A DNA stretch of 35,741 nucleotides from Gemmatimonadota bacterium (GCA_019348265.1 JAHWJV010000003.1:1-35741), one strand, 5' to 3'; shown: positions 16,104-23,539, numbered from the stretch's first letter. Numbers and translations: made by a program. Notes: generated by a model not told the origin, from the letters alone.

Positions 16104-16949
16104 ATGCGCGCCAGCCTTCCCCACCGCCCGGTACTGATCGTCGCCACGTTGTTGCTCTGCACGCTGCCGGGCGCGCTGGCGGCGCAGTCGCGTTCCAGCG
16201 CGCGGGGTCGCGAGGCGAGCTCAGCTCAGGTGATCCAGAGACGCCTTGCCGAAGCCGAGGCGAGGGAGCAGAAGCGGCTCGCCTGGGCGGCCCGCCGCCC
16301 GGGGATCACCGTCGCTGCCGCGCATGCACCGGAACCGGCGGGCGCGGTCGGTCCGGAGCAGGCTCCCGCGCCTGCGCCTGCGCCCCAGCTCACGCCCGCG
16401 GGGCCTGGAGCACCGGGGTCGGTCAGTGAGACCGCCATCGCCGCTGATCTGCGCTCCCTCGCCCGCTCGATGGGCGTGGAGGAGCGGCTGGACGAGCGCC
16501 GGGTCGTCGCCCTGGCGCCGATGATCGCCGCCGAGGCAGCGCGCTACGCCCTGCCGGCCGCGCTGCTGATCGCCATCATTCAGCTCGAGAGCGAGTACAA
16601 CCCGGATGCGCGATCCCGCGTCGGCGCGACGGGGCTGATGCAGGTGATGCCCTGGTGGCCGCGGGACCTGGGCTATCGGTTCGGAAAGGACCTCACCGAC
16701 GAGTCCACGAACGTACGCTACGGCAGCTGGGTGCTGCAGGACGCGCTGGAGGCCACCGACGGCGACGTGCGGCGCGCGCTGCTGCGCTACAATGGGTGCC
16801 GCACGGGGAGCAACACGCCGGGTTGCTTCAGCTATCCGGACCGGATCCGCCGCCTGGTGGAACGGGTGGCGACCGCTACCTGTTCCGGGCGTGGCTGGGA
16901 AGAATGCGTGGTCGCGCCGCTCCGGAAGTCCCGCACCGAAGCGGACTGA
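16104..16949 (+). CDS. Exported lytic transglycosylase (SLT domain)
   Basis: The 281-aa product is read from ATG 16104. An in-frame ATG at 16065 adds 13 residues with no better ribosome site, so the start is uncertain. Signal peptide: LIVATLLLCTLPGALAAQ. Next is a charged coiled stretch (VIQRRLAEAEAREQKRLAW) and a Pro/Ala-rich linker to about residue 120. The C-terminal domain has the SLT catalytic Glu in IIQLESEYNPDARSRVGATGLMQVMP and the later motif RYNGCRTGS. These enzymes cut peptidoglycan between MurNAc and GlcNAc to form 1,6-anhydro ends in the periplasm. Two pairs of Cys in the C-terminal tail may form disulfides. It ends with a strong terminator. No phage or secretion genes are adjacent. 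Confidence 0.88.
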   Translation: MRASLPHRPVLIVATLLLCTLPGALAAQSRSSARGREASSAQVIQRRLAEAEAREQKRLAWAARRPGITVAAAHAPEPAGAVGPEQAPAPAPAPQLTPAGPGAPGSVSETAIAADLRSLARSMGVEERLDERRVVALAPMIAAEAARYALPAALLIAIIQLESEYNPDARSRVGATGLMQVMPWWPRDLGYRFGKDLTDESTNVRYGSWVLQDALEATDGDVRRALLRYNGCRTGSNTPGCFSYPDRIRRLVERVATATCSGRGWEECVVAPLRKSRTEAD

Positions 16950-16969
16950 CCTGGTCGGCACGCCTTGCT

Positions 16970-17011
16970 CGCAGCCCCGCCGGTCCGCCGACCGGCGGGG
17001 CTGCGACGTTT
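16970..17011 (+). terminator. Rho-independent terminator after the lytic transglycosylase gene
   Basis: CGCAGCCCCGCCGGTC (16970-16985) and GACCGGCGGGGCTGCG (16990-17005) form a perfect 16-bp stem with a 4-nt loop, followed by ACGTTT. It is the strongest hairpin in the window. Confidence 0.85.
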
Positions 17012-17118
17012 CCCCCTGGCCGGACCCGCGCCGCCCTTGCGTGCGCCGGGGCCGCGGACTATCAAATCAATTAGTCCCCGCCGTATCGCGGCCAATCCGC
17101 AGCAATCCCGGAAAGCCC

Positions 17119-18111
17119 ATGTCCATTCGTCGTCGTACCATACGAATCGTGCCCGCGGTGCTCGCCGCGCTGCTCTGCGCGACCGAGGCGAGCGCGCAGG
17201 CCGCGCCCGGCGCGCCGTTCTCCATCAGGCGTGGAGATCGCATCGTCTTCGTGGGGAATACGTTTGCCGAGAGAATGCAGCTCTTCCCGCACTTCGAGTC
17301 GTTGCTGACCACCCTTCAGCCGGGCGACAGCCTCACCTTCCGCAACATGGGGTGGAGCGCGGACGAGGTCGCGCTGCAGCCGCGTCCGCTGAATTTCGGG
17401 GACATGCATTCCCACCTGAATGAACAGCGCGCAGACGTGATCTTCGCGGCGTTCGGGATGAACGAGTCTTATGCCGGCGAGGCAGGGCTCCCGTCCTTCC
17501 GGGTGGCGCTCGACACGCTGCTCCAGGCGATGCAGCGCCGCCGGTACAACGGAGAGACTCCGCCGAGGATCGTGCTGCTGTCGCCGATCGCGCACGAGCG
17601 CGTCGAGCGGGTGCCGCTGGACCCCGCCGCGCACAACCGGCAGATCGCCGCGTACACGGAGGCTATGCGGCAGGTCGCGGCCAGCAGGGGCGCTCACTTC
17701 GTCGACCTGTACACGCCGACGCTGCCGCTGATGGAGAACCGCTCGCTCGGCGACCTCACCATCAACGGGATCCACCTGAACGATCGCGGTACCGAGATCG
17801 TGAGCCGGATCATGGCCCGCGCGCTCGGGTGGTCCGCCCCGGACCCGCTCGCTCCCGCCAGGCGCACAGCAGCCGACGCCCAGCTCACCGCGGCGATTCG
17901 TGACAAGAACCAGCTCTTCTTCTACCGCTGGCGCGCGGTCAATGGCGAGTACATCTACGGGCGGCGCAAGGAGCCGTTCGGCGTGGTGAACTTCCCGCCG
18001 GAGATGCAGAAGCTCGAAGACATGATCGCCGCGCGTGAGAAGGAGATCTGGCGGCTTGCCAGGGCGGTGGCGGGGCGGCCACGCACCGCACGTGCGGGAG
18101 CTGGCCGATGA
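17119..18111 (+). CDS. Exported SGNH/GDSL-type hydrolase of the PVC-dehydrogenase-associated family
   Basis: The 330-aa product starts at ATG 17119, just ahead of a signal peptide (IVPAVLAALLCATEASAQ). The SGNH fold is visible but its catalytic blocks are altered. Block I is IVFVGNTFAERM in place of GDS, block III is FGMNESYAG in place of GxND, and block V is GIHLNDRGTEIVS. This pattern is typical of SGNH proteins next to PVC-type heme-binding dehydrogenases. The C-terminus (NQLFFYRWRAVNGEYIYGRR) is also family-like. Its stop overlaps the next gene start as ATGA, so translation is coupled. A role in processing a carbohydrate ester together with the dehydrogenase is inferred. No substrate is known. 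Confidence 0.82.
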   Translation: MSIRRRTIRIVPAVLAALLCATEASAQAAPGAPFSIRRGDRIVFVGNTFAERMQLFPHFESLLTTLQPGDSLTFRNMGWSADEVALQPRPLNFGDMHSHLNEQRADVIFAAFGMNESYAGEAGLPSFRVALDTLLQAMQRRRYNGETPPRIVLLSPIAHERVERVPLDPAAHNRQIAAYTEAMRQVAASRGAHFVDLYTPTLPLMENRSLGDLTINGIHLNDRGTEIVSRIMARALGWSAPDPLAPARRTAADAQLTAAIRDKNQLFFYRWRAVNGEYIYGRRKEPFGVVNFPPEMQKLEDMIAAREKEIWRLARAVAGRPRTARAGAGR

Positions 18112-19967
18112 GACATCAATCGCGTTTCCCAACTAGCGGTGTGCATATGCGTGACCTGCTGCTCCGGTGCCGTCCGGCCGCCCTGCTCCTGCTGCTCCTC
18201 GCCGCCGCGGAACGCGGTTCGGCGCAGGTGGTCCCGGTGAAGGAGCCGAACTTGGGCGGGCAGATCGACCTCGCGACGCAGGACCCCGCGATTGCGCTGC
18301 AGCGGCTCAAGGCCGCGGAAGGATACGAAGTAAGCCTGTTCGCGTCGGAGAAGAACTTCCCCATCGGCAATCCCGTAGCTCTCGCGTGGGACAGCCGGGG
18401 GCGGCTGTGGGTCTCCACCATGCCGACCTACCCGCACTACCTCCCGGGGTCCCCGCCTACCGACAAGCTGGTCATCCTGGAGGACACGAACGGCGACGGG
18501 CGCGCCGATAAGCACACGGTGTTCGCCGACAGCCTCTACCTCCCGGTCGGGTTCGAGCTGGGGGATGGCGGCGTGTACGTCTCCCAGGCGCCGGACCTCC
18601 TCTTCCTCAAAGACACGAACGGGGACGACGTGGCGGACGAGCGCCACGTCATCCTGCACGGGTTCGGTACGGAAGACAGTCACCACGCGATCCACGCGTA
18701 CACCTGGGGGCCGGAGGGCGCGCTCTACTTCCAGGAAGGCACCTTCGTGCACTCCCAGGTGGAGACGCCGCACGGGCCGGTCCGGCTCTATAACGCGGGC
18801 GTGTTCCGATATGAGCCACGCACCGAGCGGCTCGGCGTCTTCGTCACCTATGGCTTCGCCAACCCGTGGGGACACACCTTCGACCGCTGGGGCCAGAATT
18901 TCGTGGCCGACGCGTCGAACGGAAACAACTACTTCGCGCTTCCCTTCAGCGGGTGGCTGGATTACCCGCAGAAGCACCCGACGATGCGGGTGTTCACCTC
19001 GGTCGTCCGCCCCACGGCGGGCGCGGAGCTCGTGAGCAGCCGCCACTTCCCCGACGAGGCGCAGGGCACGCTGCTCGTGCCGAACAACATCGGCTTCCAG
19101 GGGATCAAGAGCCACAAGGTGGCGCCCGAGGGGTCCGGATTCGTGTCGCAGGAAACGCCGCCGCTGCTGGTTTCCAGCGACATCAACTTCCGGCCGATCG
19201 ATCTGGAGTTCGGCCCGGACGGCGCCCTCTATCTGGTGGATTGGTTCAACCCGCTGGTCGGGCACATGCAGTACTCGCTGCGCGACCCGCGACGTGACGT
19301 ATCTCACGGGCGCATCTGGCGCATCACCTACAAGGGGCGGCCGCTGCTCACCTCGGTCGACTTGACCAAAGTGTCCACGGCGGGGCTGCTCGACCTGCTG
19401 AAGGAGTACGAGGACCGCACTCGCTATCGCGTCCGACGGGAGCTTCGCGAGCGCAACGGCGACGAGGTGCGCCGGGAGCTGGCGAGATGGACGGCAGCCC
19501 TCTCGACCTCGGATCCGGAGTACGAGCACCACCTGCTCGAGGCGCTCTGGTTGCACCAGGCACGCGACATGGTGGAGCCGAGGCTGCTCGGTCGCCTGCT
19601 GCGCGCGAACGATCATCGCGCCCGGGCGGCCGCGACGATCCCCTCGAGGTCCGGGATCGTGCCGACCGCGTTGGAGGCGGCGGTGACGGCGACCCAGCGC
19701 GTGCGCTCGGAGAGGACGGCCTCGACCGCGGCGGCCGGCAGCTCGAGCGTCTCGGGGTCCGGCTCGGCGAAGACGACGCGGGCGCCCGCGCGCTCGGCGG
19801 GCGGCTCGCAGCGCAGCTCGACGCGGAGTTGGCTGACGAGACGGAGCACAACGAGTTGGAAGGGTGGCCATGATCTGGATCTTATCCGCTACGGTCCTGG
19901 TGGGCGTTGGGCTCTGGCGCCGCGCCTCCCGGGAGTATACACGGCGGCATCACGGACGCCGCCCTGA
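18108..19967 (+). CDS. PVC-type membrane-bound dehydrogenase, C-terminally truncated
   Basis: The ORF is 619 aa and starts at ATG 18108, overlapping the SGNH stop (ATGA) with GGGAG upstream; a second ATG at 18147 begins closer to the signal peptide (RPAALLLLLLAAAERGSAQ). Residues to about 505 are a beta-propeller dehydrogenase domain of the Planctomycetes/Verrucomicrobia type: YEVSLFASEKNFPIGNPVALAWDSRGRLWV, DTNGDGRADKHTVF, EGALYFQEG, INFRPIDLEFGPDGALYLVDWFNP. Full-length homologues go on with HEAT repeats and a C-terminal CxxCH heme domain. Here, after NDHRARAAAT, the frame reads out-of-phase antisense of another gene fragment (Ser/Thr/Arg-rich), so about half of the protein is missing and the last 110 residues are artefactual. 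The heme domain is not found elsewhere in the window. Probably inactive or altered. Confidence 0.8.
   Translation: MRHQSRFPTSGVHMRDLLLRCRPAALLLLLLAAAERGSAQVVPVKEPNLGGQIDLATQDPAIALQRLKAAEGYEVSLFASEKNFPIGNPVALAWDSRGRLWVSTMPTYPHYLPGSPPTDKLVILEDTNGDGRADKHTVFADSLYLPVGFELGDGGVYVSQAPDLLFLKDTNGDDVADERHVILHGFGTEDSHHAIHAYTWGPEGALYFQEGTFVHSQVETPHGPVRLYNAGVFRYEPRTERLGVFVTYGFANPWGHTFDRWGQNFVADASNGNNYFALPFSGWLDYPQKHPTMRVFTSVVRPTAGAELVSSRHFPDEAQGTLLVPNNIGFQGIKSHKVAPEGSGFVSQETPPLLVSSDINFRPIDLEFGPDGALYLVDWFNPLVGHMQYSLRDPRRDVSHGRIWRITYKGRPLLTSVDLTKVSTAGLLDLLKEYEDRTRYRVRRELRERNGDEVRRELARWTAALSTSDPEYEHHLLEALWLHQARDMVEPRLLGRLLRANDHRARAAATIPSRSGIVPTALEAAVTATQRVRSERTASTAAAGSSSVSGSGSAKTTRAPARSAGGSQRSSTRSWLTRRSTTSWKGGHDLDLIRYGPGGRWALAPRLPGVYTAASRTPP
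19613..19805 (-). pseudogene. Inverted fragment of a cysteine-desulfurase-like gene
   Basis: The minus strand encodes AERAGARVVFAEPDPETLELPAAAVEAVLSERTRWVAVTAASNAVGTIPDLEGIVAAARA. This is an internal piece of the NifS/CsdA-like aminotransferase class V family, around the segment before the PLP-Asp. No start, PLP-Lys or catalytic Cys region is present. Sequence before about 19805 and after about 19617 does not match the family. The piece (about 190 nt) sits exactly where the PVC-type dehydrogenase ends, and the shared GC-rich string CGCGCCCGGGCGGCCGCGAC lies at the joint. It is a rearrangement scar, not a gene. Confidence 0.65.
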
Positions 19968-19989
19968 AACCGATGGATGGTTCACATGA
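19870..19989 (+). CDS. 39-aa single-pass membrane peptide, first gene of integrase operon
   Basis: This is too short for the ORF track. ATG 19870 follows GGAAGGGTGG. The peptide begins MIWILSATVLVGVGLWRRAS, one hydrophobic helix, and then has a very basic tail (REYTRRHHGRRPETDGWFT), which predicts an N-out, C-in orientation by the positive-inside rule. The stop TGA at 19987-19989 overlaps the ATG of the HTH gene at 19986 (ATGA), a sign of translational coupling and the main support for a real gene. It overlaps the artefactual end of the PVC-type ORF. Function unknown. The basic tail could bind DNA or anchor the recombination complex to the membrane, which is speculation. Confidence 0.5.
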   Translation: MIWILSATVLVGVGLWRRASREYTRRHHGRRPETDGWFT

Positions 19990-20198
19990 ACGATACGCGA
20001 GCGATTGTGCCGGAGCAGCTCTACTCAGCCGCCGAGACCCAGGTGCTACTCGGTCTGCGCCGGCGGAAGTCGGTCTACGAGATCCCGCCGAAAGCGCTCG
20101 TGCCGACCTGGGTAGGGCCACGGCGCGGCAAGAAGATGTTCCGAGGCCAGGACATCCTCTCCTACCTCGAGCGCGGCCGCGGAAAGGCGGCGGCCTGA
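19986..20198 (+). CDS. Excisionase-like winged-helix/HTH protein
   Basis: The 70-aa product is read from ATG 19986; an ATG three codons earlier (19977) is also in frame. The sequence LYSAAETQVLLGLRRRKSVYEI followed by VPTWVGPRRGKKMFRGQDILSYLER has the layout of helix_turn_helix_17/MerR-type excisionases: a helix that picks a site, a wing with Gly and basic residues, and a terminal helix FRGQDILSYL. Such proteins control recombinase direction. It overlaps the integrase start by TGATG, so the two are co-translated. The position before the recombinase supports a Xis-like role. The specific DNA site is not known. Confidence 0.72.
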   Translation: MNDTRAIVPEQLYSAAETQVLLGLRRRKSVYEIPPKALVPTWVGPRRGKKMFRGQDILSYLERGRGKAAA

Positions 20199-21307
20199 TG
20201 GTGTTCAAGAAGAAAGGCCGCTCTAACTGGTACCTATGGCCCACCCTCCCCGGCTTCGGGCGGGTCGGTCCCTGGTCGACCGGGACCGCGAACGAGCGCC
20301 TGGCGAAGGGCGTCGAGCACTTCCTCCAGGACCTGGCGCTCACGGACCCGAGCGCGGTGCGCGGGATCGTCGAGGCGCGGTACTCCCTCCAGGATGCGTA
20401 CATCGCCCAGCGCGAGGGTCGGCTCGCCGAGTTGAAGGAGCGCTCCGGGGATCCGCCGCTCAACGAGGTGATCCGCCGGTTCGAGGCGATGGTGACCGAC
20501 CGCCGGATCCAGGACGGGCTGGAGCAGCTGTCGGCGCTGGCTCCCCGCGGAGCTCGCATGTCGTGGCTGACCCAGCCGAAGAACATCTCGGACGTCTGCG
20601 CGAGCGCGGTGGCCGAGGGTAGGAAGCCGAACAGCGTGAAGCGCTCGCTCTACCGCGCGATCGCGGACCTGCTTGGCTACGAGATCGGAAAGGCGCGGCG
20701 CGCGACGATCATGGCGGACGTGGTGAAGCCCGGCGAGAACGACGCGCGCGACGTGACGCTGACCGCGGAGCAGGCGGCGGAGCTCCTGGAGGCCTGCGAC
20801 GAGGAGATTCGACCGATCATCACCGTGGCCATTCTGACCGGGATCGACCGAGGACCGCTCCTCCGGCTCACGCCGGCGCACGTCGACGTCCACGCCGGCA
20901 CCATCAAGGTACCCGACCGGAAGAGCGCGAGCCGCAGCCGCACGCTCGAGCTCTCCACCGCCGCCCAGGTGATCCTGCGCCAGGAGTCGGCAGGGAAGCG
21001 CGCCGACGAAGCGATCTGGAAGATCAGCGAGCACGCGCTAGGTCGTCGCTTCCGGACCGCGCGTCAGGCGGCGGGGCTCGAGTGGCTGCGGATCAAGGAC
21101 CTGCGCCACGTCTTTGCGACGATGTGGGTGTCCAGTGGCGGAGGGCTGAAGGACCTAGGTGGCGCGATGGGCCACTCGATCAGCGCCACGACGCTCAAGT
21201 ACACGGCGAGCCAGGCGCGAGAGGTACGAACCCAGATGGACCGGGTGGCCCGTGCGCTCCGGCTCGACCGGGCGCATCTTACCCTCGAAAAGGACGGTAC
21301 CGCGTGA
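20198..21307 (+). CDS. Tyrosine recombinase/phage-type integrase
   Basis: The 369-aa product starts at ATG 20198, which overlaps the stop of the HTH gene. Residues 1-120 hold an arm-type/N-terminal region with a short beta start (KGRSNWYLWPTLPGFGRVG). The core-binding domain covers about 120-185. The catalytic domain shows R218 in ILTGIDRGPLLRL, a Lys in GTIKVPDRK, K300-x-x-R303 in RIKDLRHVFATMW, H326 in LGGAMGHSISATTLKY, and the nucleophile Y335. The first box-II residue is Lys where His is usual. Such enzymes integrate and excise mobile DNA. The end is followed by a short hairpin (21338-21353). Confidence 0.93.
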   Translation: MVFKKKGRSNWYLWPTLPGFGRVGPWSTGTANERLAKGVEHFLQDLALTDPSAVRGIVEARYSLQDAYIAQREGRLAELKERSGDPPLNEVIRRFEAMVTDRRIQDGLEQLSALAPRGARMSWLTQPKNISDVCASAVAEGRKPNSVKRSLYRAIADLLGYEIGKARRATIMADVVKPGENDARDVTLTAEQAAELLEACDEEIRPIITVAILTGIDRGPLLRLTPAHVDVHAGTIKVPDRKSASRSRTLELSTAAQVILRQESAGKRADEAIWKISEHALGRRFRTARQAAGLEWLRIKDLRHVFATMWVSSGGGLKDLGGAMGHSISATTLKYTASQAREVRTQMDRVARALRLDRAHLTLEKDGTA

Positions 21308-21436
21308 ACGCGGCATGTTACCCGATCTGTAACCCGGGGCGGAATTATCCGCCTGCTATCAGGGCGAGCGCGGCACGCGGTGTGCCGATGCGAAGGACGT
21401 CCCGTTCCTCACCATCGCCCGCGCCCTCCTACGCTG
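21308..21436. other. Intergenic region with dyads after the integrase
   Basis: Three short dyads lie here: GTTAC-N7-GTAAC near 21317-21333, GGCGGA-ATTA-TCCGCC at 21338-21353, and CGGCAC-GCGGT-GTGCCG near 21373-21389. They may be a terminator or a recombinase binding site. No ORF with ribosome-site support is seen, and no repeat of the upstream scar sequence was found. Confidence 0.4.
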
Positions 21437-21985
21437 ATGACCTCTCTCTTCGACCGCGCCACCTTCCGGGAAGATGGCGAGCTGAACGTCATCATCGAGG
21501 CCCCGAAGGGCAGCCGGAACAAGTACGCCTACGACCCGGACGAGGAGCTGTTCGTCCTCAAATCCGTGCTCCCGGCCGGCGCGATCTTTCCCTTCGACTT
21601 CGGCTTCATCCCCTCGACCCTGGGGGAGGATGGGGATCCCGTGGATGTGCTGGTGCTGATGGACGAGCCCGCGTTCCCCGGCTGCCTGGTCCCAGCGCGG
21701 CTGGTCGGCGGGATCGAGGCCGAGCAGACGGAGCGTGACGGGGCGACGATGCGGAACGACCGCCTGATCGCCGTGGCCGCGAAGTCGTACACGCACCGCG
21801 ACGTGCGCTCCCTGGACGATCTGAACGCCAACCTGATCGGCGAGATCGAGCACTTCTTCGCCTCCTATAACCAGATCCGCGGCAAGCGCTTCGAGACCGT
21901 CGGCCGGGTCGGCGCGGATGGAGCGCTGCAGCGCGTCAAGGAAGCGATCGCCCGCGCCAGCCAGAGAAAGGGAGCCAAGTCATGA
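21437..21985 (+). CDS. ppa: Inorganic pyrophosphatase, family I
   Basis: The 182-aa cytoplasmic enzyme hydrolyses PPi to two phosphates with Mg2+, pulling biosynthetic reactions forward. It shows NVIIEAPKGSRNKYAYD near the start, FPFDFGFIPSTLGEDGDPVDVLVLMDEP (family I metal-binding signature DGDPVDVLV), and NDRLIAVAAKS. ATG 21437 is the natural start, because the family N-terminus matches there. No Shine-Dalgarno is visible, so translation may begin on a leaderless or short-leader mRNA. It overlaps the methyltransferase as ATGA and is the first gene after the integrase module. Confidence 0.95.
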   Translation: MTSLFDRATFREDGELNVIIEAPKGSRNKYAYDPDEELFVLKSVLPAGAIFPFDFGFIPSTLGEDGDPVDVLVLMDEPAFPGCLVPARLVGGIEAEQTERDGATMRNDRLIAVAAKSYTHRDVRSLDDLNANLIGEIEHFFASYNQIRGKRFETVGRVGADGALQRVKEAIARASQRKGAKS

Positions 21986-22755
21986 GCCAGCAGCCGCTCG
22001 ACCCCACCCGCCGCTTCTCCAACCGCGTGGCGGACTATGTCCGGTATCGGCCGAGCTATCCAGACGAGATCGTCACCACGCTGCAGCAGGAGGCCGGGCT
22101 CCATCCCGGCGCCGTCGTCGCCGACATCGGCTCCGGGACCGGAATCTCGAGCGAGCTGTTCCTTCGCCACGGGCTCGAGGTGTACGCGGTCGAGCCGAAC
22201 CCCGAGATGCGCGCGGCGGCGGAGGATTGGCTGGGTTCCGAGACCGGCTTCCACAGCGTCGCCGGAACGGCGGAGTGCAGCACGCTGCCGGACTCGTGGG
22301 TGGACCTGGTGAGCGCGGGGCAAGCGTTCCACTGGTTCGACTGTCAGGCCGCACGTCGCGAGCTCGCCCGCGTGCTGCGGACGGCCGAGAGCTACGTCGC
22401 CCTGTTCTGGAACTCCCGCCGTACGGACGCGAGCCCCTTCCTGGCCGCGTACGAAGAGCTGCTCCTGGAGTTCTCCACCGACTACCGCGAAGTGACCCAG
22501 CGGAATATCGGCGGCGACCAGCTGCGTGCCTTTTTCGGTGGCGACTATCGGAGCCGCGTCTGCCAAACCGAGCAGGAGTTCGACTTCGAGGGGCTGACGG
22601 GGCGCCTGCTCTCGTCCTCGTACGCGCCAGCCGCGGGCGACCGCAACCACGAGCCGATGCTCACCCGGCTGCGTGAGATCTTCGACCGGCACCAGCAGGG
22701 CGGCCGCGTCGGATTCCTGTACGATACGGAGCTGCATTACGGCCAGATCGTATAA
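21982..22755 (+). CDS. Class I SAM-dependent methyltransferase (Methyltransferase_11-like)
   Basis: The 257-aa protein overlaps the pyrophosphatase stop (ATGA) and has AGGGAG upstream. N-terminal FSNRVADYVRYRPSYPDEI is typical of the family. Motif I is VVADIGSGTGISSELFL, motif II is VYAVEPNPEMRAAAE, and post-motif sequence reads VDLVSAGQAFHWFD. The substrate is unknown; related proteins act on small molecules. Co-translation with pyrophosphatase may be accidental. Confidence 0.88.
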   Translation: MSQQPLDPTRRFSNRVADYVRYRPSYPDEIVTTLQQEAGLHPGAVVADIGSGTGISSELFLRHGLEVYAVEPNPEMRAAAEDWLGSETGFHSVAGTAECSTLPDSWVDLVSAGQAFHWFDCQAARRELARVLRTAESYVALFWNSRRTDASPFLAAYEELLLEFSTDYREVTQRNIGGDQLRAFFGGDYRSRVCQTEQEFDFEGLTGRLLSSSYAPAAGDRNHEPMLTRLREIFDRHQQGGRVGFLYDTELHYGQIV

Positions 22756-22769
22756 CGCCGCCGGAGTAT

Positions 22770-22798
22770 TTGCCTGCCCTGTGACGGTCGGCTACCTT
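22770..22798 (+). promoter_or_regulatory. Candidate sigma70 promoter for the Imm8 gene (leaderless)
   Basis: TTGCCT at 22770-22775, a 17-nt spacer, and TACCTT at 22793-22798. The -10 ends 6 nt before the ATG at 22805, so the transcript would start at or near the ATG. The gene has no Shine-Dalgarno, in agreement. Confidence 0.45.
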
Positions 22799-22804
22799 CG
22801 AGCC

Positions 22805-23155
22805 ATGATTCAACCAGAGCTCCGCCACATCGGCAGCCCGAACCTGGAGCCGCCTGCGCTTCCTCCGGACCCCGCCGACTGCGCCGTTCAGTTTTCGGCG
22901 TTGATCGGGCCTCGCGGAGGCGAGGAGGCCGCGGCGTTCACCTTCACCGTCGTGACCGCTGCCCACCTCGCCCGCACGCTCGGGCACACGTGGGGGCGCG
23001 GCTACCTCATCCTGGATACCTTCGACTGGCACATCATCGTCCGAGCGGTCGCGCAGCTCCTCGCCCAGTGCACCGCCGAGACCTGGCCGCAGGTGATGCT
23101 GGAATTGAACAAGGAGCTGGTGTGGAATTCGGATCGGGGGAGGACTGAAGACTGA
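22805..23155 (+). CDS. Immunity protein 8 (Imm8)-like orphan
   Basis: The 116-aa product starts at ATG 22805; upstream codons in the track ORF belong to the methyltransferase region. It shows the Imm8 pattern: start with PELRHIGSPNLEPP, middle AVQFSALIGPRGGEEAAAFTFTVVTA, YLILDTFDWHII, and the end AQLLAQCTAETWPQVMLELNKELVW, where Cys, ETW and a C-terminal Trp are the usual conserved positions. In polymorphic toxin systems Imm8 neutralises a cognate toxin. No toxin, secretion signal or Rhs/T6SS gene lies in the window, so it is an orphan, perhaps an antidote to toxins from neighbours. A promoter-like pair lies directly upstream. Confidence 0.68.
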   Translation: MIQPELRHIGSPNLEPPALPPDPADCAVQFSALIGPRGGEEAAAFTFTVVTAAHLARTLGHTWGRGYLILDTFDWHIIVRAVAQLLAQCTAETWPQVMLELNKELVWNSDRGRTED

Positions 23156-23164
23156 AGACTTCCC

Positions 23165-23395
23165 CTACCTCCTCTGATCCTCTTCCGCTTTGCGCTCCAC
23201 GTCGCGCGTCATCTCGCCGATGGTCTTGTCATGAACCTCGGAGGGAGCGGTGGCTTCCACGCGGTCGGCTTGCGCCTGAAGGGCGTCGCGGTCGCGCTCG
23301 ACCTGGCGCTGGCGCTCCAGGTTCTCCTGATCCTGCGCTGCATCCTCGGGGCGCGGGGTGTGCACGTCACGGTCGGTGCTGTTCGTATCCGCCAT
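23165..23395 (-). CDS. Small hydrophilic charged protein (76 aa), unknown
   Basis: The start at ATG 23395 has GGAGG 7 nt upstream; longer track starts cross other coding. The sequence is almost all charged or polar, with a long heptad-like stretch (QDQENLERQRQVERDRDALQAQADRVEA) predicting a coiled coil, and ends in Lys/Glu/Asp/Arg. There is no hydrophobic core, signal or membrane segment, so it may be disordered or bind a partner. I do not recognise the family. It is convergent with the Imm8-like gene, whose stop lies 9 nt away. Confidence 0.65.
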   Translation of the reverse strand: MADTNSTDRDVHTPRPEDAAQDQENLERQRQVERDRDALQAQADRVEATAPSEVHDKTIGEMTRDVERKAEEDQRR

Positions 23396-23539
23396 CGGTT
23401 CCTCCAGAGCTCGGGTAGGTATGCCTTCGGATGCCCGCAGGGCGCAACATCCGTTCCGGTGCGCGCGACCGCCCGCCGCACCAGCTCCCGGGCTCGGACC
23501 GCAGGCGCCGCCCAACCACATTCCACGGAGTCTTCTGTA

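Larger units (their letters stand above)
19870..21307 (+). mobile_element. Integrase micro-module (membrane peptide, HTH, tyrosine recombinase)
   Basis: Three genes overlap by 1-4 nt each (ATGA, then TGATG) and end in a site-specific recombinase. They lie directly after a gene truncation scar. I found no direct repeats or tRNA that would mark attL and attR, so the limits given are those of the coding module only. It may be a remnant of a larger integrated element. Confidence 0.45.

Noticed and set aside
17955-19871. 638-aa minus-strand ORF opposite the PVC-type gene
   Set aside because: Shadow frame with no recognisable domain. Only the short desulfurase-like stretch at 19613-19805, in another frame, is meaningful.
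23150-23165. GACTGAA tandem copy at the end of the Imm8-like gene
   Set aside because: Only two short copies, too little to call a repeat element or att site.
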